Source: Nitrospirota bacterium (lineage in GTDB: Bacteria > Nitrospirota > Nitrospiria > Nitrospirales > Nitrospiraceae). From it: DNA of 64,000 nt. Shown here piece by piece: positions 1-9,566 of the stretch. Both the position numbers and the translations under genes were made by a program. The number at the start of each line of letters is the position of its first letter. Position 1 is the first letter of the stretch. The DNA lies in the NCBI GenBank assembly GCA_026387665.1, contig JAPLLG010000002.1, positions 1-64,000 on the forward strand, given 5' to 3'. Below the pieces are notes generated by a model that saw nothing but the letters and a program-made list of their open reading frames with translations, searched no databases and was not told the origin of the DNA.

Positions 1-1
1 A

Positions 2-78
2 TGGTGCGCCCGGCTGGAATCGAACCAGCGACCCTCGCCTTAGAAGGGCGATGCTCTATCCAACTGAGCTACGGGCGC
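2..78 (-). tRNA. tRNA-Arg (anticodon TCT)
   Basis: Read on the minus strand this folds as a complete cloverleaf. The acceptor stem pairs GCGCCCG with CGGGCGC, the D arm has AGCTCAGTTGGATAGAGC, the anticodon loop CTTCTAA gives anticodon TCT, and the T arm contains GGTTCGATTCC. The discriminator is A and CCA is encoded. It lies 66 nt downstream of tRNA-Pro on the same strand, so the two are probably co-transcribed. Confidence 0.96.
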
Positions 79-144
79 CTGGATACTAGAGGTGCTTATC
101 CCGTCGCCTTAATTGTAAGGCTCCGGGTCGGGTCAAGCATGGTA

Positions 145-221
145 TGGTCGGGGCGACAGGATTCGAACCTGCGACATCCTGCTCCCAAAGCAGGCGCGCT
201 ACCGGGCTGCGCTACGCCCCG
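145..221 (-). tRNA. tRNA-Pro (anticodon TGG)
   Basis: Minus-strand cloverleaf with acceptor pairing CGGGGCG/CGCCCCG, anticodon loop TTTGGGA giving TGG, T arm with GGTTCGAATCC and an encoded CCA end. Its 5' half (positions 195-225, including 4 nt of upstream flank) is repeated almost exactly at 2846-2875, on the far side of the two glycosyltransferase genes. Confidence 0.96.
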
Positions 222-667
222 ACTCAGAACTTACACTGACTTGTTGCAACTGATATTTCGGCTAGGTACGGACTCAACGGCTTTCCGTTATACAGGAACC
301 CTCGCGGAGAGTCTAGGCGTCGATCCTCCCGGACCTCGACGAAGGGCCACATAGGCCATGGACCATTGGGGCAACCAGCGACTAACCTAGCCGTCCATTG
401 CCTAAACGCTTCCGAAACATGCCACCAGTCAGCGATTCCAACATGAGCCCAGCCCATTTTCCTGCCACCTTGCATCGCCGATGGACAAAATGCAGTTTTT
501 TTATGATGTCATCCATGTTAACCTGTTTTCCTGAGCAGACTGCCTAGGAGCTAAAGCCCTAGAGATCACGCATCTAGCCCTCACCAATTCGGTTGCATCA
601 TAAAAAACTCAGACTACATGTGCTCGACAGTACTAAATCTGCCTGTTTTCACTGGAGAGCTTCCGAC
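222..667. other. intergenic region, no gene recognised
   Basis: About 450 bp between tRNA-Pro and the GT87 gene. Only short unconvincing reading frames are present. It must hold the tRNA promoter on the minus strand and the promoter of the glycosyltransferase pair on the plus strand, but I see no clear -35/-10 pair for either. Confidence 0.5.
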
Positions 668-1996
668 ATGCTGAGATGGGCCCAGGCACGACCGTGGGTG
701 CAACGATCGCTGCTTCTCGCTGCATTCATCGGCGTTGTCATGCACGGCTACCATACTGCGTTTGTTCGCATCCCCCTTGGCCGTGACTTCGACGTCCACC
801 GGATCATGGGAGAAAGGTTTCTCGCACACGCAGACGTATATGACGGCGGCGCAGGCTTCGGCTACCCCTACATGCCGATCGCATCCATGTACTTTGCTCC
901 GCTGACATTTTTCGACCGTGATACCGCATTGGCGCTTCGCTATACCCTTGCCATTGCCTGCTTATGCTTCACGCTCATAATGTGTTACCGGATGACCCGC
1001 GTTCAATCCGGCACGACGCCAACGGCAGGCATGTGGATGGGTGCAATCTCTATCGTCCTGGCCCTCCAGTTTATCCTCCAGGATTTAGACGACGGTGGGC
1101 CCCACCTTATCCTGCTTGGCATCCTCATCGCCGGTATCTACTCGATCTGGAAAGGACGTGAAAGGCTCGGGGCTCTGTGGTTCGGCCTTGCTATCGCACT
1201 GAAAGTCACGCCTGCCCTATTTCTGCCGTTCTTCCTCTGGAAACGCCGATGGAAACTTGCTGGCTATACAACCCTGGCCACGATGTGCTGGATCCTACTT
1301 CCAGTCCTCTATATGGGGCCGAGCTGGTGGTGGTCGCAGCAGAGGGACTGGACGCAAGTTGCGGTCGGGGCAGTTCTGGGGCACGAATCACCGGCAACCC
1401 AATCAAACGAACAGCAGGTCAGAAACCAATCGCTGAAGCAGACCCTGCTGAGATACCTCGTGACTACTCCCGAAGACCATCCCCTTCGTCAGAAAGATCC
1501 TGGCTATGTCCCAGTCCTGAACCTGCCTCCCGCAACCGCTAAAATAGTGGTGTTCGCGGTCATGGCGAGCCTTCTAGCCTTCTTTGGCTGGACGACACGC
1601 CGTCCGTACGAAGGACGAGGGGACCCGATGTGGCTGCGTGATTCCAGCGCGCTGCTCATCATCGCGCTCCTTCTTTCGCCGGTCACCTGGGTACAACATC
1701 TAGTCTGGCTCGTGCCAGCCCTGTATCTGATTGCGATGGACGCCAGAAGCAAAGAAGGATTGAGTCTCCCGGTCAAGCTTGCACTGGCCCTCTACGTTCT
1801 CTTGGCGGTTGTTCTCAATTATGAGCTACTGGGCAGAAAAAACTTTTCGTTATTCTTAACCATTCACCCCTTTGCCATAGGTATGTTGTTGCTATTGGGG
1901 ATACTGCTATTCGATCGCAGACATGCAGCAATTGGAGCCTGCTCGCTCAGCGAGCAAGGCAACCGCATCATCGCCCGTGAGCCTAAAATACAATGA
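668..1996 (+). CDS. GT87-type polytopic membrane glycosyltransferase (DUF2029)
   Basis: A roughly 440-residue integral membrane protein with about ten hydrophobic segments. Between segments it carries the pattern GLAIALKVTPALFLPFFLW followed by basic residues, typical of GT87/DUF2029 proteins, and an early acidic site (GRDFDVH) like the catalytic loop of GT-C enzymes. GT87 enzymes such as mycobacterial PimE use polyprenol-phosphate-mannose to glycosylate lipids or polysaccharides on the outer face of the membrane. An in-frame TTG start at 593 exists, but ATG 668 has a good GGAGAG site 8 nt upstream and is preferred. The next gene overlaps by 4 nt and encodes a likely donor synthase. Family is fairly sure; the acceptor is unknown. 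Confidence 0.78.
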   Translation: MLRWAQARPWVQRSLLLAAFIGVVMHGYHTAFVRIPLGRDFDVHRIMGERFLAHADVYDGGAGFGYPYMPIASMYFAPLTFFDRDTALALRYTLAIACLCFTLIMCYRMTRVQSGTTPTAGMWMGAISIVLALQFILQDLDDGGPHLILLGILIAGIYSIWKGRERLGALWFGLAIALKVTPALFLPFFLWKRRWKLAGYTTLATMCWILLPVLYMGPSWWWSQQRDWTQVAVGAVLGHESPATQSNEQQVRNQSLKQTLLRYLVTTPEDHPLRQKDPGYVPVLNLPPATAKIVVFAVMASLLAFFGWTTRRPYEGRGDPMWLRDSSALLIIALLLSPVTWVQHLVWLVPALYLIAMDARSKEGLSLPVKLALALYVLLAVVLNYELLGRKNFSLFLTIHPFAIGMLLLLGILLFDRRHAAIGACSLSEQGNRIIAREPKIQ

Positions 1997-2745
1997 GAAC
2001 CGTTGTCGTCATTCCGACGTATAACGAGCGCATGAACATCCTACCGTTGATCGAACGGTGCATGGCCCTGCCTATTCCCCTCGATCTCTTTTTCGTGGAT
2101 GACGGATCCCCAGACGGCACGGGCGAATATCTCGAGTCGCTTCGCAGCACCTATCCATGCCTGAGGGTTATGCATCGCTCTGGAAAATTAGGATTAGGCA
2201 CTGCCTACCGCCAGGCGTTCCGCTCCCTGCTCACAGAGCCCTATGATCGTTATGTAGCGATGGATGCCGATCTCTCCCATCCCCCGGAATCGATTCCTGA
2301 CTTGCTTCGCGCATCGGCTGAAGCGGATCTTGTGATCGGCAGCCGCTATATGCATGGCGGCGTCTGTAAGAACTGGTCCGCTGCCCGCCGGTTGCTCAGT
2401 CGCACCGCCAACAACATGGCTCGCGCCATGCTTTCCCTCGAGGTGATGGACGCCACAGCCGGCTTCCGCTGTTATCGACGAGAGCTGCTCGATGCCCTCA
2501 ATCGGGTCAACGTGCGCTCAAACGGCTACTCCTTCCAAATCGAAATGGCTTACTACAGCCAGCTCATGGGGTTCCGACTCACAGAAGTCCCGATCGTGTT
2601 TGAGGAGCGAGTTCGGGCCAAAAGCAAGATGAGCCATTCTGAGATTACCGGAGCTATCCAGACCCTAGTACAGCTCTCCCTCCACCGCTGTTCCGGGCAA
2701 TCGCTGCCGAGTGACATACCGCTGCCTGAGAAAATCCGCGACTAG
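1993..2745 (+). CDS. polyprenol-phosphate mannosyltransferase (DPM1-like GT2)
   Basis: GT2 fold, 250 residues, about the length of single-domain Dpm1. Motifs in order: VVVIPTYNER at the N-terminus, VDDGSPDGT near residue 36, the metal-binding MDADLSHPP near 93, GSRY, then AGFRCYRR and SNGYSFQIEM, a series typical of dolichol/polyprenol-phosphate mannose synthases. No C-terminal membrane domain is present. The start codon overlaps the stop of the GT87 gene (ATGA), implying translational coupling. The enzyme should load a sugar, probably mannose, from GDP-mannose onto a polyprenyl phosphate, supplying the lipid-linked donor used by the GT87 partner. The exact sugar cannot be read from sequence. 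Confidence 0.85.
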   Translation: MRTVVVIPTYNERMNILPLIERCMALPIPLDLFFVDDGSPDGTGEYLESLRSTYPCLRVMHRSGKLGLGTAYRQAFRSLLTEPYDRYVAMDADLSHPPESIPDLLRASAEADLVIGSRYMHGGVCKNWSAARRLLSRTANNMARAMLSLEVMDATAGFRCYRRELLDALNRVNVRSNGYSFQIEMAYYSQLMGFRLTEVPIVFEERVRAKSKMSHSEITGAIQTLVQLSLHRCSGQSLPSDIPLPEKIRD

Positions 2746-2845
2746 GACCTCTCTCTAAAACCAGCCAAGGCTGATACCTCATAAAAAAGGGACTGCCGAT
2801 CCTCTTAAGGACTGCGGCAATCCCTACACGATGATCTGGAGCGGA

Positions 2846-2875
2846 CGCGCTCCCGGCTGCGCTACGCCCCGACTC
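2846..2875 (-). repeat. partial copy of tRNA-Pro (5' half)
   Basis: Positions 2855-2875 are identical over 21 nt to 205-225 (GGCTGCGCTACGCCCCGACTC), and similarity continues to 2846 with one deletion and one substitution. The copy covers the acceptor 5' strand and D arm of tRNA-Pro in the same orientation. It supplies the last codons and the stop codon of rdgB. The arrangement is what integration at a tRNA leaves behind, with the glycosyltransferase pair as the insert. Confidence 0.85.
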
Positions 2876-3482
2876 GAGTATCTGGAAATTCCATCTCTTG
2901 CAACAGGTCTTTGGCCTGAATGAACGCTTTGGCGCGATGGCTGATCCTGTTCTTGTGATCCGCCGACAATTGAGCCAGGGTCTTCCCCAACTCCGGAACG
3001 AAGAACACAGGATCGTACCCGAATCCCAAGGTCCCGCTCGCATCTTCTGCAATCACTCCGTCCAACAGGCCTTGCGCCACTCTCACTCCGTCTGACGGGA
3101 GGGCAATCGCTGCGACGGTCAGAAAGCGAGCGGTTCGCCGTTCACGAGGCACGCCGGCCAATTCCTGCAAGAGCTTCCGGCAATTGTCTTCATAGGTCGC
3201 GCCTTCGCCGGCATAACGGGCCGCATAGACACCGGGCCGCCCCCCCAGCGCATCCACTTCCAGCCCCGTGTCGTCCGCCACAGCCGGCAATCCCGTAAAC
3301 TCGGCGATGGCCCGCGCTTTTTTCACGGCGTTGGCCTCGCAGGTGACCCCGTCTTCGACCACGTCCGGGGCGCCGGGAAATTCGTCGAGGCTGCGAATCG
3401 TGATCCCCAGGCCGCCTAACAGCGCGACGAGCTCTTCGACTTTATGCCGATTACGCGTGGCGATGACCAATTCACGAATCAT
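2862..3482 (-). CDS. rdgB: XTP/dITP diphosphatase (non-canonical purine NTP pyrophosphatase)
   Basis: 206 residues, normal for the Ham1/RdgB family. Visible motifs are the substrate-binding ATRNRHKVEEL at the N-terminus, VADDTGLEVDALGG with the catalytic Asp pair near residue 70, GFGYDPVFF, and the C-terminal SHRAKA. It hydrolyses XTP, dITP and ITP to monophosphates, keeping deaminated purines out of nucleic acids. It lies 7 nt downstream of rph, a common pairing. Its final residues (RVGA, then stop) are encoded by the tRNA-Pro fragment, so the natural C-terminus has probably been replaced by a few residues without harm to the core. Confidence 0.95.
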   Translation of the reverse strand: MIRELVIATRNRHKVEELVALLGGLGITIRSLDEFPGAPDVVEDGVTCEANAVKKARAIAEFTGLPAVADDTGLEVDALGGRPGVYAARYAGEGATYEDNCRKLLQELAGVPRERRTARFLTVAAIALPSDGVRVAQGLLDGVIAEDASGTLGFGYDPVFFVPELGKTLAQLSADHKNRISHRAKAFIQAKDLLQEMEFPDTRVGA

Positions 3483-3489
3483 CGTCTGC

Positions 3490-4233
3490 CTACTCCAATT
3501 CCCCGATCAGATCCTTCTGCAACGACGTCAGGGCTTGAATCCCGCTCCAACCCATCGCCATGAACTCATCCATCTCCTGCTTGGCAAAGGGAGTCCGTTC
3601 CGCGGTGCCCTGCACCTCGACATAGCAGCCTTTTCCCGTCATGACCACATTCATGTCGACATCCGCCATGGAGTCTTCCGTATAGGCCAAATCAAGGAGG
3701 ATTTCTCCACCCACTTTGCCGACGCTAATGGCGGCCAGATAGTCCGTCAAGGGACGTTTCTTGATCACCCCTCGTTTTTTGAGCAGGGAAAACGCGTCGG
3801 CCAACGCAATGAACGCACCGGTAATGGAAGCCGTTCTGGTCCCTCCATCCGCCTGGATCACGTCGCAATCGAGCCAGATCGACCGCTCCCCCATCTGACT
3901 CATATCCGTCACCGCACGAAGGGCTCGCCCGACAAGGCGTTGAATTTCAAGCGTTCGGCCACTCTGCTTCCCTTTGACCACTTCACGCGAGGATCGGTCA
4001 TGGGTCGCACGGGGAAGCATCGAATACTCCGCCGTGACCCAGCCCTGCCCTTTCCCCTTCAGGAAGGGGGGCACCTTTTCCTCAATCGAGGCCGTACAAA
4101 TCACTTTTGTATCGCCCATTTCAATCAACACAGACCCTTCGGCATGTTTGATAAAATTCCTCGTCACTTTCACCGGACGGAGCTGATCTTTTCTCCGTCC
4201 ATCGACACGCAATAATCCTGCTGCACTGCTCAT
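3490..4233 (-). CDS. rph: ribonuclease PH
   Basis: 247 residues, full length for the phosphorolytic exoribonuclease that trims tRNA 3' ends. The sequence contains the family pattern [13 protein letters not shown] at the start, [18 protein letters not shown] with the phosphate-binding region, [17 protein letters not shown], and [19 protein letters not shown]. Start ATG 4233 has GGAG 6 nt upstream. First gene of an rph-rdgB operon with a candidate promoter at 4272-4301. Confidence 0.96.
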   Translation of the reverse strand: MSSAAGLLRVDGRRKDQLRPVKVTRNFIKHAEGSVLIEMGDTKVICTASIEEKVPPFLKGKGQGWVTAEYSMLPRATHDRSSREVVKGKQSGRTLEIQRLVGRALRAVTDMSQMGERSIWLDCDVIQADGGTRTASITGAFIALADAFSLLKKRGVIKKRPLTDYLAAISVGKVGGEILLDLAYTEDSMADVDMNVVMTGKGCYVEVQGTAERTPFAKQEMDEFMAMGWSGIQALTSLQKDLIGELE

Positions 4234-4574
4234 GGGTGGCTCCTATAAATTCCCGCAAATAAATATCACGCATTATAGGGGAAGGCTCTGCCAAAGCGCA
4301 ATAAAACTGCCTCTGGCATAGGCCCCCCGACGAAAGCCCGGCAAACAGGACATCGGATTGTGATCATTCCGGTCCATCAACTTGAATGAAAAAGCGCAGA
4401 GAATTCACAGCACGTGACGGCCCTTACAATCCATTGATGCACAATAGGCGCGCCTCTATATTGTTGTTCGAATCATCTTAAGATCCGACAGGAAATGTCC
4501 GATAGGAATACACGGCGGTCCACCGGCGAGGACAGTCCCCTTATCCATCGACGATTGCGCGAACACAACGCACC
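4234..4574. other. divergent intergenic region between rph and the HD-GYP regulator
   Basis: About 340 bp. It contains the rph promoter candidate (4272-4301, minus strand). Nothing else gene-like is visible; the part next to the regulator has no clear plus-strand promoter. Confidence 0.5.
4272..4301 (-). promoter_or_regulatory. candidate sigma-70 promoter for rph-rdgB
   Basis: On the minus strand TTGCGC (4296-4301) and a perfect TATAAT (4272-4277) are separated by 18 bp, leaving a leader of roughly 30 nt before the rph start. Confidence 0.6.
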
Positions 4575-5720
4575 ATGATGTTGCCCCTTGACCGACCGAG
4601 CCTGCAATCCCTCCTTGAGCTCAAGCGCATCCTCATCGTCGACGACGAAGAGGGCATCCGTCGGCTCTTGGGATACATGCTCCAAGCCCAAGGTTACGAA
4701 ACGGTGATGGCATCCGATGCGCGCGACGCGCGGGTGAAATTAGCCGAACAAGCCTTTGCGTTGATTTTGTGCGATGTGAATATGCCGGGCGAATCCGGCA
4801 TGGACCTGGTCCGCGACATCCTGCAGCAATATCCCCATACAGCCGTCATCATGGTGACCGGCCTCGACAGCTCGGTGCTGGCGAATGCGGCGCTGGAGAT
4901 CGGGGTCTTCGGCTACATCGTCAAGCCCTTCGAGTCCAATAAAGTGATGATCGACGTCGCCAATGCGCTCCGCCGCCGCAAACTCGAACTGGAAAATCGC
5001 CTCCATCGGGAAAACCTGGAAGATGTCGTCAAAACCAGGACGCTAGCCCTTCAACAAGCGCTCGAATGGCTCGAACGAAGCGAAAAGGAGCTGCGCCTCT
5101 CGCGGGAAGAAACGATTCAACGCCTCGCCATCGCCGCGGAATACCGGGACGGCGCCACGGCGCAACATATTCAGCGCATGAGTCACTATTGTGAATTGCT
5201 CGCCAGGAAGTATGGCCTGCCGGCCGAACGGTGCGATCTGATTCGCACCGCCAGCCCGATGCATGACATCGGAAAAATCGGGACGCCGGATCACGTCCTC
5301 CTCAAACCGGGCAAGTTCACGCCGGAAGAATTCGACGTCATCTCGCAACATGCGGAAATCGGCTATCGCATCCTCAGCGGATCGGATGCGGAGATCCTCA
5401 AAGTGGCGGCGTCCATTGCCTGGACCCACCATGAACGTTGGGACGGCAACGGCTATCCCCGCAAGCTGAAAGGCGAGGAGATTCCCATCGAAGGCAGAAT
5501 CGCCGCAATCGCCGATGCCTTCGACGCCCTCACCACGCAGCGGGTCTATAAGCCGGCCTTCACCCTCGATTACGCCGTCGAACTGATGAACAAACACCGG
5601 GGCACGCATTTCGACCCGAAACTGCTCGACATCTTCTTCGCCTCACGAGATGAAATCCAGCGCATCTATGACCAATATGGCGATCCCCTGTCGGACCAAA
5701 CCCATGCCGATGCTGCGTGA
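4575..5720 (+). CDS. response regulator with HD-GYP cyclic-di-GMP phosphodiesterase domain
   Basis: 381 residues. Residues 18-135 form a receiver domain: acidic cluster VDDEE at 22-26, phosphoacceptor D67 in CDVNMPG, and the conserved VKPFE lysine near 117. A coiled linker (about 140-185) leads to an HD-GYP domain with MHDIGKIGTPD, QHAEIGYRIL, HHERWDGNGYP and ADAFDALTTQRVYK, all typical of the active class. It should degrade c-di-GMP in response to phosphorylation by an unlinked histidine kinase. It stands alone, convergent with metH. Start codon choice (ATG ATG) is not backed by a strong ribosome site. Confidence 0.92.
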   Translation: MMLPLDRPSLQSLLELKRILIVDDEEGIRRLLGYMLQAQGYETVMASDARDARVKLAEQAFALILCDVNMPGESGMDLVRDILQQYPHTAVIMVTGLDSSVLANAALEIGVFGYIVKPFESNKVMIDVANALRRRKLELENRLHRENLEDVVKTRTLALQQALEWLERSEKELRLSREETIQRLAIAAEYRDGATAQHIQRMSHYCELLARKYGLPAERCDLIRTASPMHDIGKIGTPDHVLLKPGKFTPEEFDVISQHAEIGYRILSGSDAEILKVAASIAWTHHERWDGNGYPRKLKGEEIPIEGRIAAIADAFDALTTQRVYKPAFTLDYAVELMNKHRGTHFDPKLLDIFFASRDEIQRIYDQYGDPLSDQTHADAA

Positions 5721-5727
5721 CCCCCTC

Positions 5728-8700
5728 TTACCCGCCTGGCTCATAGTTCAGATTCGGCCCCAGCCACCGTTCTAGCTCTGACAGGGGCATCCCCTTTCGC
5801 GCCTGATAGTCGAGCACCTGATCCTTCCCGATTTTCCCCACGGCGAAGTATTTGGCGTCCGGATGGGCGAAATAAAATCCGCTGACCGACGCGGCAGGCC
5901 ACATCGCAAAGCTTTCAGTCAGAGTGATACCTGCCTGCTGCTCAACGGACAGGAGATCGAAGAGCAGCCGTTTCTCCGTATGGTCTGGACAGGCCGGGTA
6001 GCCTGGCGCAGGACGAATCCCCCGATAGCGCTCACGAATCAAGTCCTCCGTCGTGAGGCCCTCGTCCTTGCCATAGCCCCATTCCTGCCGCGCGCGCGCA
6101 TGGAGCCACTCGGCAAAGGCCTCGGCCAAACGGTCGGCCAGCGCTTTGGCCATAATCGAATTATAGTCGTCGTGGTCCCGCTCGAATTCCTCACACAAGA
6201 GATCCACCCCGATGCCCGTCGTCACGGCGAAGGCGCCGATATAATCGGCCCGGCCCGACTCCTTGGGTGCGACAAAATCCGCCAGAGCAAAACTGGATTG
6301 CCCTTGCGGCTTCTCCGATTGCTGACGCAGGGTATGGAGCGTCGTCAAGACTGTCGTGCGGCTGTCGTCACGATAGACCTCGATATCGTCCCCCACACTG
6401 TTGGCGGGAAAGAACCCATAGACTCCATTGGCGGTGAACAAACGTTGCTCCACAATCTTGCGAAGCAGGGCCTTGGCATCCTCGAGCAACTCCTTGGCCT
6501 TCGAGCCCACGATCGGATCTTCCAAGATCGTCGGGTAGCGTCCGCGCAATTCCCATGTGTGGAAGAACGGCGACCAATCGATATAGGGAACCAGCTGCTC
6601 CAACGGCTGCTGCGGCAGGACCTTCCCCCCTGTAAAGGCCGGCACCGGGATATCGACCTCCGCCCACTTGGATTCGAATCGATTGGCACGAGCCCGCGTC
6701 AGGGGCCAGAGGGTCTTCGCTCCCTTATCGTGATGGGTCTGGCGTATCTGGTCATAGTCGGCGCGCACCTTCGCGGAAAAGTCGGCCTTCACATCGTCAT
6801 TCACCAGACTTCCCACGACACCCACAGCCCTGGAAGCATCCAGCACATGCACCACTGAGTGGTTATAAGACGGAGCGATCTTCACTGCCGTATGGGCCTT
6901 GCTCGTGGTGGCCCCTCCGATCAGCAACGGCAGGTCGAAACCCTGGCGCGTCATCTCGCGCGCCACATGCGCCATTTCATCCAGCGACGGGGTAATGAGT
7001 CCGCTCAATCCGATGACCTTCACTCCATGCTCTTTCGCCGCAGCCAGGATCTGTTCGCAGGGTACCATCACCCCCAGATCGATCACCTCGTAGTTATTGC
7101 AACCCAGGACCACCCCGACGATGTTCTTGCCGATGTCATGCACATCGCCCTTGACCGTCGCGAGCAGGATCTTGCCGTTCGAGCTCGACGCGCCGGACGT
7201 CCTCTTCTCTTCCTCCATAAAGGGCATGAGATAGGCCACGGCCTTCTTCATGACCCTGGCGCTCTTCACCACTTGCGGCAAAAACATCTTGCCGGACCCG
7301 AAGAGGTCCCCCACGATGTTCATCCCTGCCATCAAGGGCCCCTCGATCACATGGAGCGGCTTGGCATATTTCAGCCGCGCTTCCTCGATATCCTGCTCGA
7401 TAAAATCGGTCATGCCTTTCACTAACGCATGGGAGAGACGCTCTTCGACCGTGCCCGAGCGCCATTCATCGTCCTTCACTGCCACTTTGCCCTGTTGCTT
7501 GACGGTCTCGGCAAAAGTCACCAATCGTTCCGTCGCATCGGGCCTGCGGTTCAGCAATACATCTTCGACCAATTCCAAGAGATCCTTGGGAATCTCCTCG
7601 TAGACCGCCAACTGGCCGGCGTTCACGATCCCCATGTCCAGACCGGCCTTGATGGCATGATAGAGAAAGGCCGCATGCATCGCTTCCCGCACCCGGTTGT
7701 TGCCGCGGAATGAAAAGGAAATGTTGCTGACGCCGCCGCTCACTTTCGCCAGAGGCAGATGCGCTTTGATCCAACGAGTCGCCTCAAGGAAATTCACCGC
7801 GTAATTATTGTGCTCCTCGATACCGGTCGCCACCGTCAGGATGTTCGGATCGAAGATGATGTCCTGGGCGGGAAAACCGATGCGCTCCGTGAGGAGGCGA
7901 TAGGCCCTCTCGCAGACCTCGATCTTACGCTCATAGGTATCGGCCTGGCCCCGTTCATCGAAGGCCATCACCACCACAGCAGCCCCGTAGCGATGCACTA
8001 ATTTGGCATGCTCGAGGAGCTTGACTTCCCCCTCTTTGAGGCTGATGCTATTGACGACCGGCTTGCCCTGGATGTTCTTCAGCCCTGTCTCCAGAATCTC
8101 CCACTTCGAACTGTCCACCATGATAGGCACGCGGGAGATATCAGGCTCCGACGCCACCAATCGCAGGAACTTCTCCATGGCAGCCTGGGAGTCGAGCATG
8201 CCTTCGTCCATATTGATATCGATGATCTGGGCGCCCCCCTCGACTTGCTGGCGCGCCACCGAGAGGGCTGCATCATAGTCGCCAGCCAGAATCAATTTGG
8301 AGAAGGCCGGCGACCCGGTGACGTTGGTCCTCTCACCAATATTCACAAAGTTCGACTCAGGCCTGATCGTGACTGCCTCCAACCCGCTCAACCTGGTATG
8401 GGGCTCGACGACCGGAGGCACGCGCGGCGCGATCCCCTTCACCGCCTCGGCAATCAGCTTGATGTGGGCAGGAGTCGTTCCGCAGCAACCGCCGACGATA
8501 TTCAACCAGCCGTTCTGCGCCCATTCTTTCAATTGAGGCGCGAGACTCTCGGGCGTCTCAGGAAATCCCGTCGGCAACAAGGGATTCGGGAGTCCGGCAT
8601 TCGGATGGCAACTCACATAGATCGGGGCCAACTGCGACAGCTCTTCAATCAAGGGACGCATTTCCTTGGGGCCCAAGGCGCAGTTGATGCCGACGCTCAG

Positions 8701-9414
8701 CAGAGGTACATGGGAAATGGAATTCCAGAAGGCTTCAATCGTTTGGCCCGTCACCCCGCGATTGCTGCCGGCCTGAATGAACGTGACCGAGGCCATGATG
8801 GGAAGTTTGAGTTTGCGGTCTTCGAAAAACTTATCGATAGCGAAGAAGGCAGCCTTGGCATTGAGCGTATCGAAAATCGTTTCGACCAAGAGAATATCGA
8901 CGCCGCCGGCCACCAAGCCCCGGACCTGCTCGTAGTAGGCCGTTACCAGCTCATCGTAGGTGGTGCCGCGCGCACCGGAATTATTAACATCGGTGGAAAT
9001 GGACGAGGTCTTCGTGGTCGGTCCGATCGCCCCGGCCACAAAACAGGACCGGCCAGGAACTGCAGCCATGACTTGCTGTGCCGCGCGCTTGGCACATTCT
9101 CCTCCGGCTTTTGCAAGTTCATAAGCCAGGGACTCCATCCCATAATCGGCGAGGGAAATGGCTTGCGCATTGAACGTGTTCGTCTCCACGATATCGGCGC
9201 CTGCCTCGAAGTACTGGCGATGGATCTCCTCGATGATGGCGGACTGGGTGAGGTTCAAGAGATCGTTGTGCCCCTGTTGATCCTTCTTGCAGTCTTTGAA
9301 CCGCTCGCCTCGAAACGACGCCTCGTCCAGTTTCTTTCTCTGAATCATGGTGCCCATGGCCCCGTCGAGGACGAGAATCCGTTGCTGCAATAACGCCTCT
9401 AACGAACCACTCAT
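5728..9414 (-). CDS. metH: cobalamin-dependent methionine synthase
   Basis: 1228 residues with all four MetH modules. The N-terminal homocysteine domain has zinc ligands in GINCALGP (near 240) and [10 protein letters not shown] (near 310). The pterin-binding domain includes [12 protein letters not shown]. The B12 domain carries [10 protein letters not shown] with the cobalt-ligating His (near 755). The C-terminal reactivation domain includes [14 protein letters not shown]. It transfers methyl from 5-methyltetrahydrofolate to homocysteine. A longer reading is possible, but ATG 9414 has GGAGA 8 nt upstream and starts [10 protein letters not shown], matching the usual MetH N-terminus. It is a likely consumer of homocysteine from the sulfur-carrier cluster at 29-34 kb. 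Confidence 0.97.
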   Translation of the reverse strand: MSGSLEALLQQRILVLDGAMGTMIQRKKLDEASFRGERFKDCKKDQQGHNDLLNLTQSAIIEEIHRQYFEAGADIVETNTFNAQAISLADYGMESLAYELAKAGGECAKRAAQQVMAAVPGRSCFVAGAIGPTTKTSSISTDVNNSGARGTTYDELVTAYYEQVRGLVAGGVDILLVETIFDTLNAKAAFFAIDKFFEDRKLKLPIMASVTFIQAGSNRGVTGQTIEAFWNSISHVPLLSVGINCALGPKEMRPLIEELSQLAPIYVSCHPNAGLPNPLLPTGFPETPESLAPQLKEWAQNGWLNIVGGCCGTTPAHIKLIAEAVKGIAPRVPPVVEPHTRLSGLEAVTIRPESNFVNIGERTNVTGSPAFSKLILAGDYDAALSVARQQVEGGAQIIDINMDEGMLDSQAAMEKFLRLVASEPDISRVPIMVDSSKWEILETGLKNIQGKPVVNSISLKEGEVKLLEHAKLVHRYGAAVVVMAFDERGQADTYERKIEVCERAYRLLTERIGFPAQDIIFDPNILTVATGIEEHNNYAVNFLEATRWIKAHLPLAKVSGGVSNISFSFRGNNRVREAMHAAFLYHAIKAGLDMGIVNAGQLAVYEEIPKDLLELVEDVLLNRRPDATERLVTFAETVKQQGKVAVKDDEWRSGTVEERLSHALVKGMTDFIEQDIEEARLKYAKPLHVIEGPLMAGMNIVGDLFGSGKMFLPQVVKSARVMKKAVAYLMPFMEEEKRTSGASSSNGKILLATVKGDVHDIGKNIVGVVLGCNNYEVIDLGVMVPCEQILAAAKEHGVKVIGLSGLITPSLDEMAHVAREMTRQGFDLPLLIGGATTSKAHTAVKIAPSYNHSVVHVLDASRAVGVVGSLVNDDVKADFSAKVRADYDQIRQTHHDKGAKTLWPLTRARANRFESKWAEVDIPVPAFTGGKVLPQQPLEQLVPYIDWSPFFHTWELRGRYPTILEDPIVGSKAKELLEDAKALLRKIVEQRLFTANGVYGFFPANSVGDDIEVYRDDSRTTVLTTLHTLRQQSEKPQGQSSFALADFVAPKESGRADYIGAFAVTTGIGVDLLCEEFERDHDDYNSIMAKALADRLAEAFAEWLHARARQEWGYGKDEGLTTEDLIRERYRGIRPAPGYPACPDHTEKRLLFDLLSVEQQAGITLTESFAMWPAASVSGFYFAHPDAKYFAVGKIGKDQVLDYQARKGMPLSELERWLGPNLNYEPGG

Positions 9415-9465
9415 AGGTCTAGTCTCCGCAATCGAATGTACTGTGATGGTAAGGAAAGCCGGGCC

Positions 9466-9494
9466 ATCATAACTGACGGGTCTTGCACCGGCAA
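9466..9494 (-). promoter_or_regulatory. candidate promoter for metH
   Basis: Minus strand TTGCCG (9489-9494), 17 bp spacer, TATGAT (9466-9471), giving a leader of about 45 nt before the metH ATG. The leader is too short for a cobalamin or SAM riboswitch. Confidence 0.6.
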
Positions 9495-9566
9495 GCAATC
9501 CAATCTCCTCGCCTTGACAGGGGGAAGAGCCGCCGATACGATGCCGGCACTAGCTGGAGAGAACCT

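Noticed and set aside
1-354. An open frame across both tRNA genes at the window start
   Set aside because: It reads through tRNA-Arg and tRNA-Pro in antisense; structured RNA genes explain the region.
222-2845. A prophage or integrative element at tRNA-Pro
   Set aside because: Only two glycosyltransferase genes lie inside; no integrase, excisionase or phage gene is present, so only the repeat itself is reported.
8008-9393. A 461-codon frame opposite metH
   Set aside because: Antisense shadow; repetitive Arg/Asp/Leu composition and no recognisable fold.
9415-9566. A cobalamin or SAM riboswitch upstream of metH
   Set aside because: The leader is only about 45 nt after the promoter candidate and lacks B12-box or SAM-box sequences.
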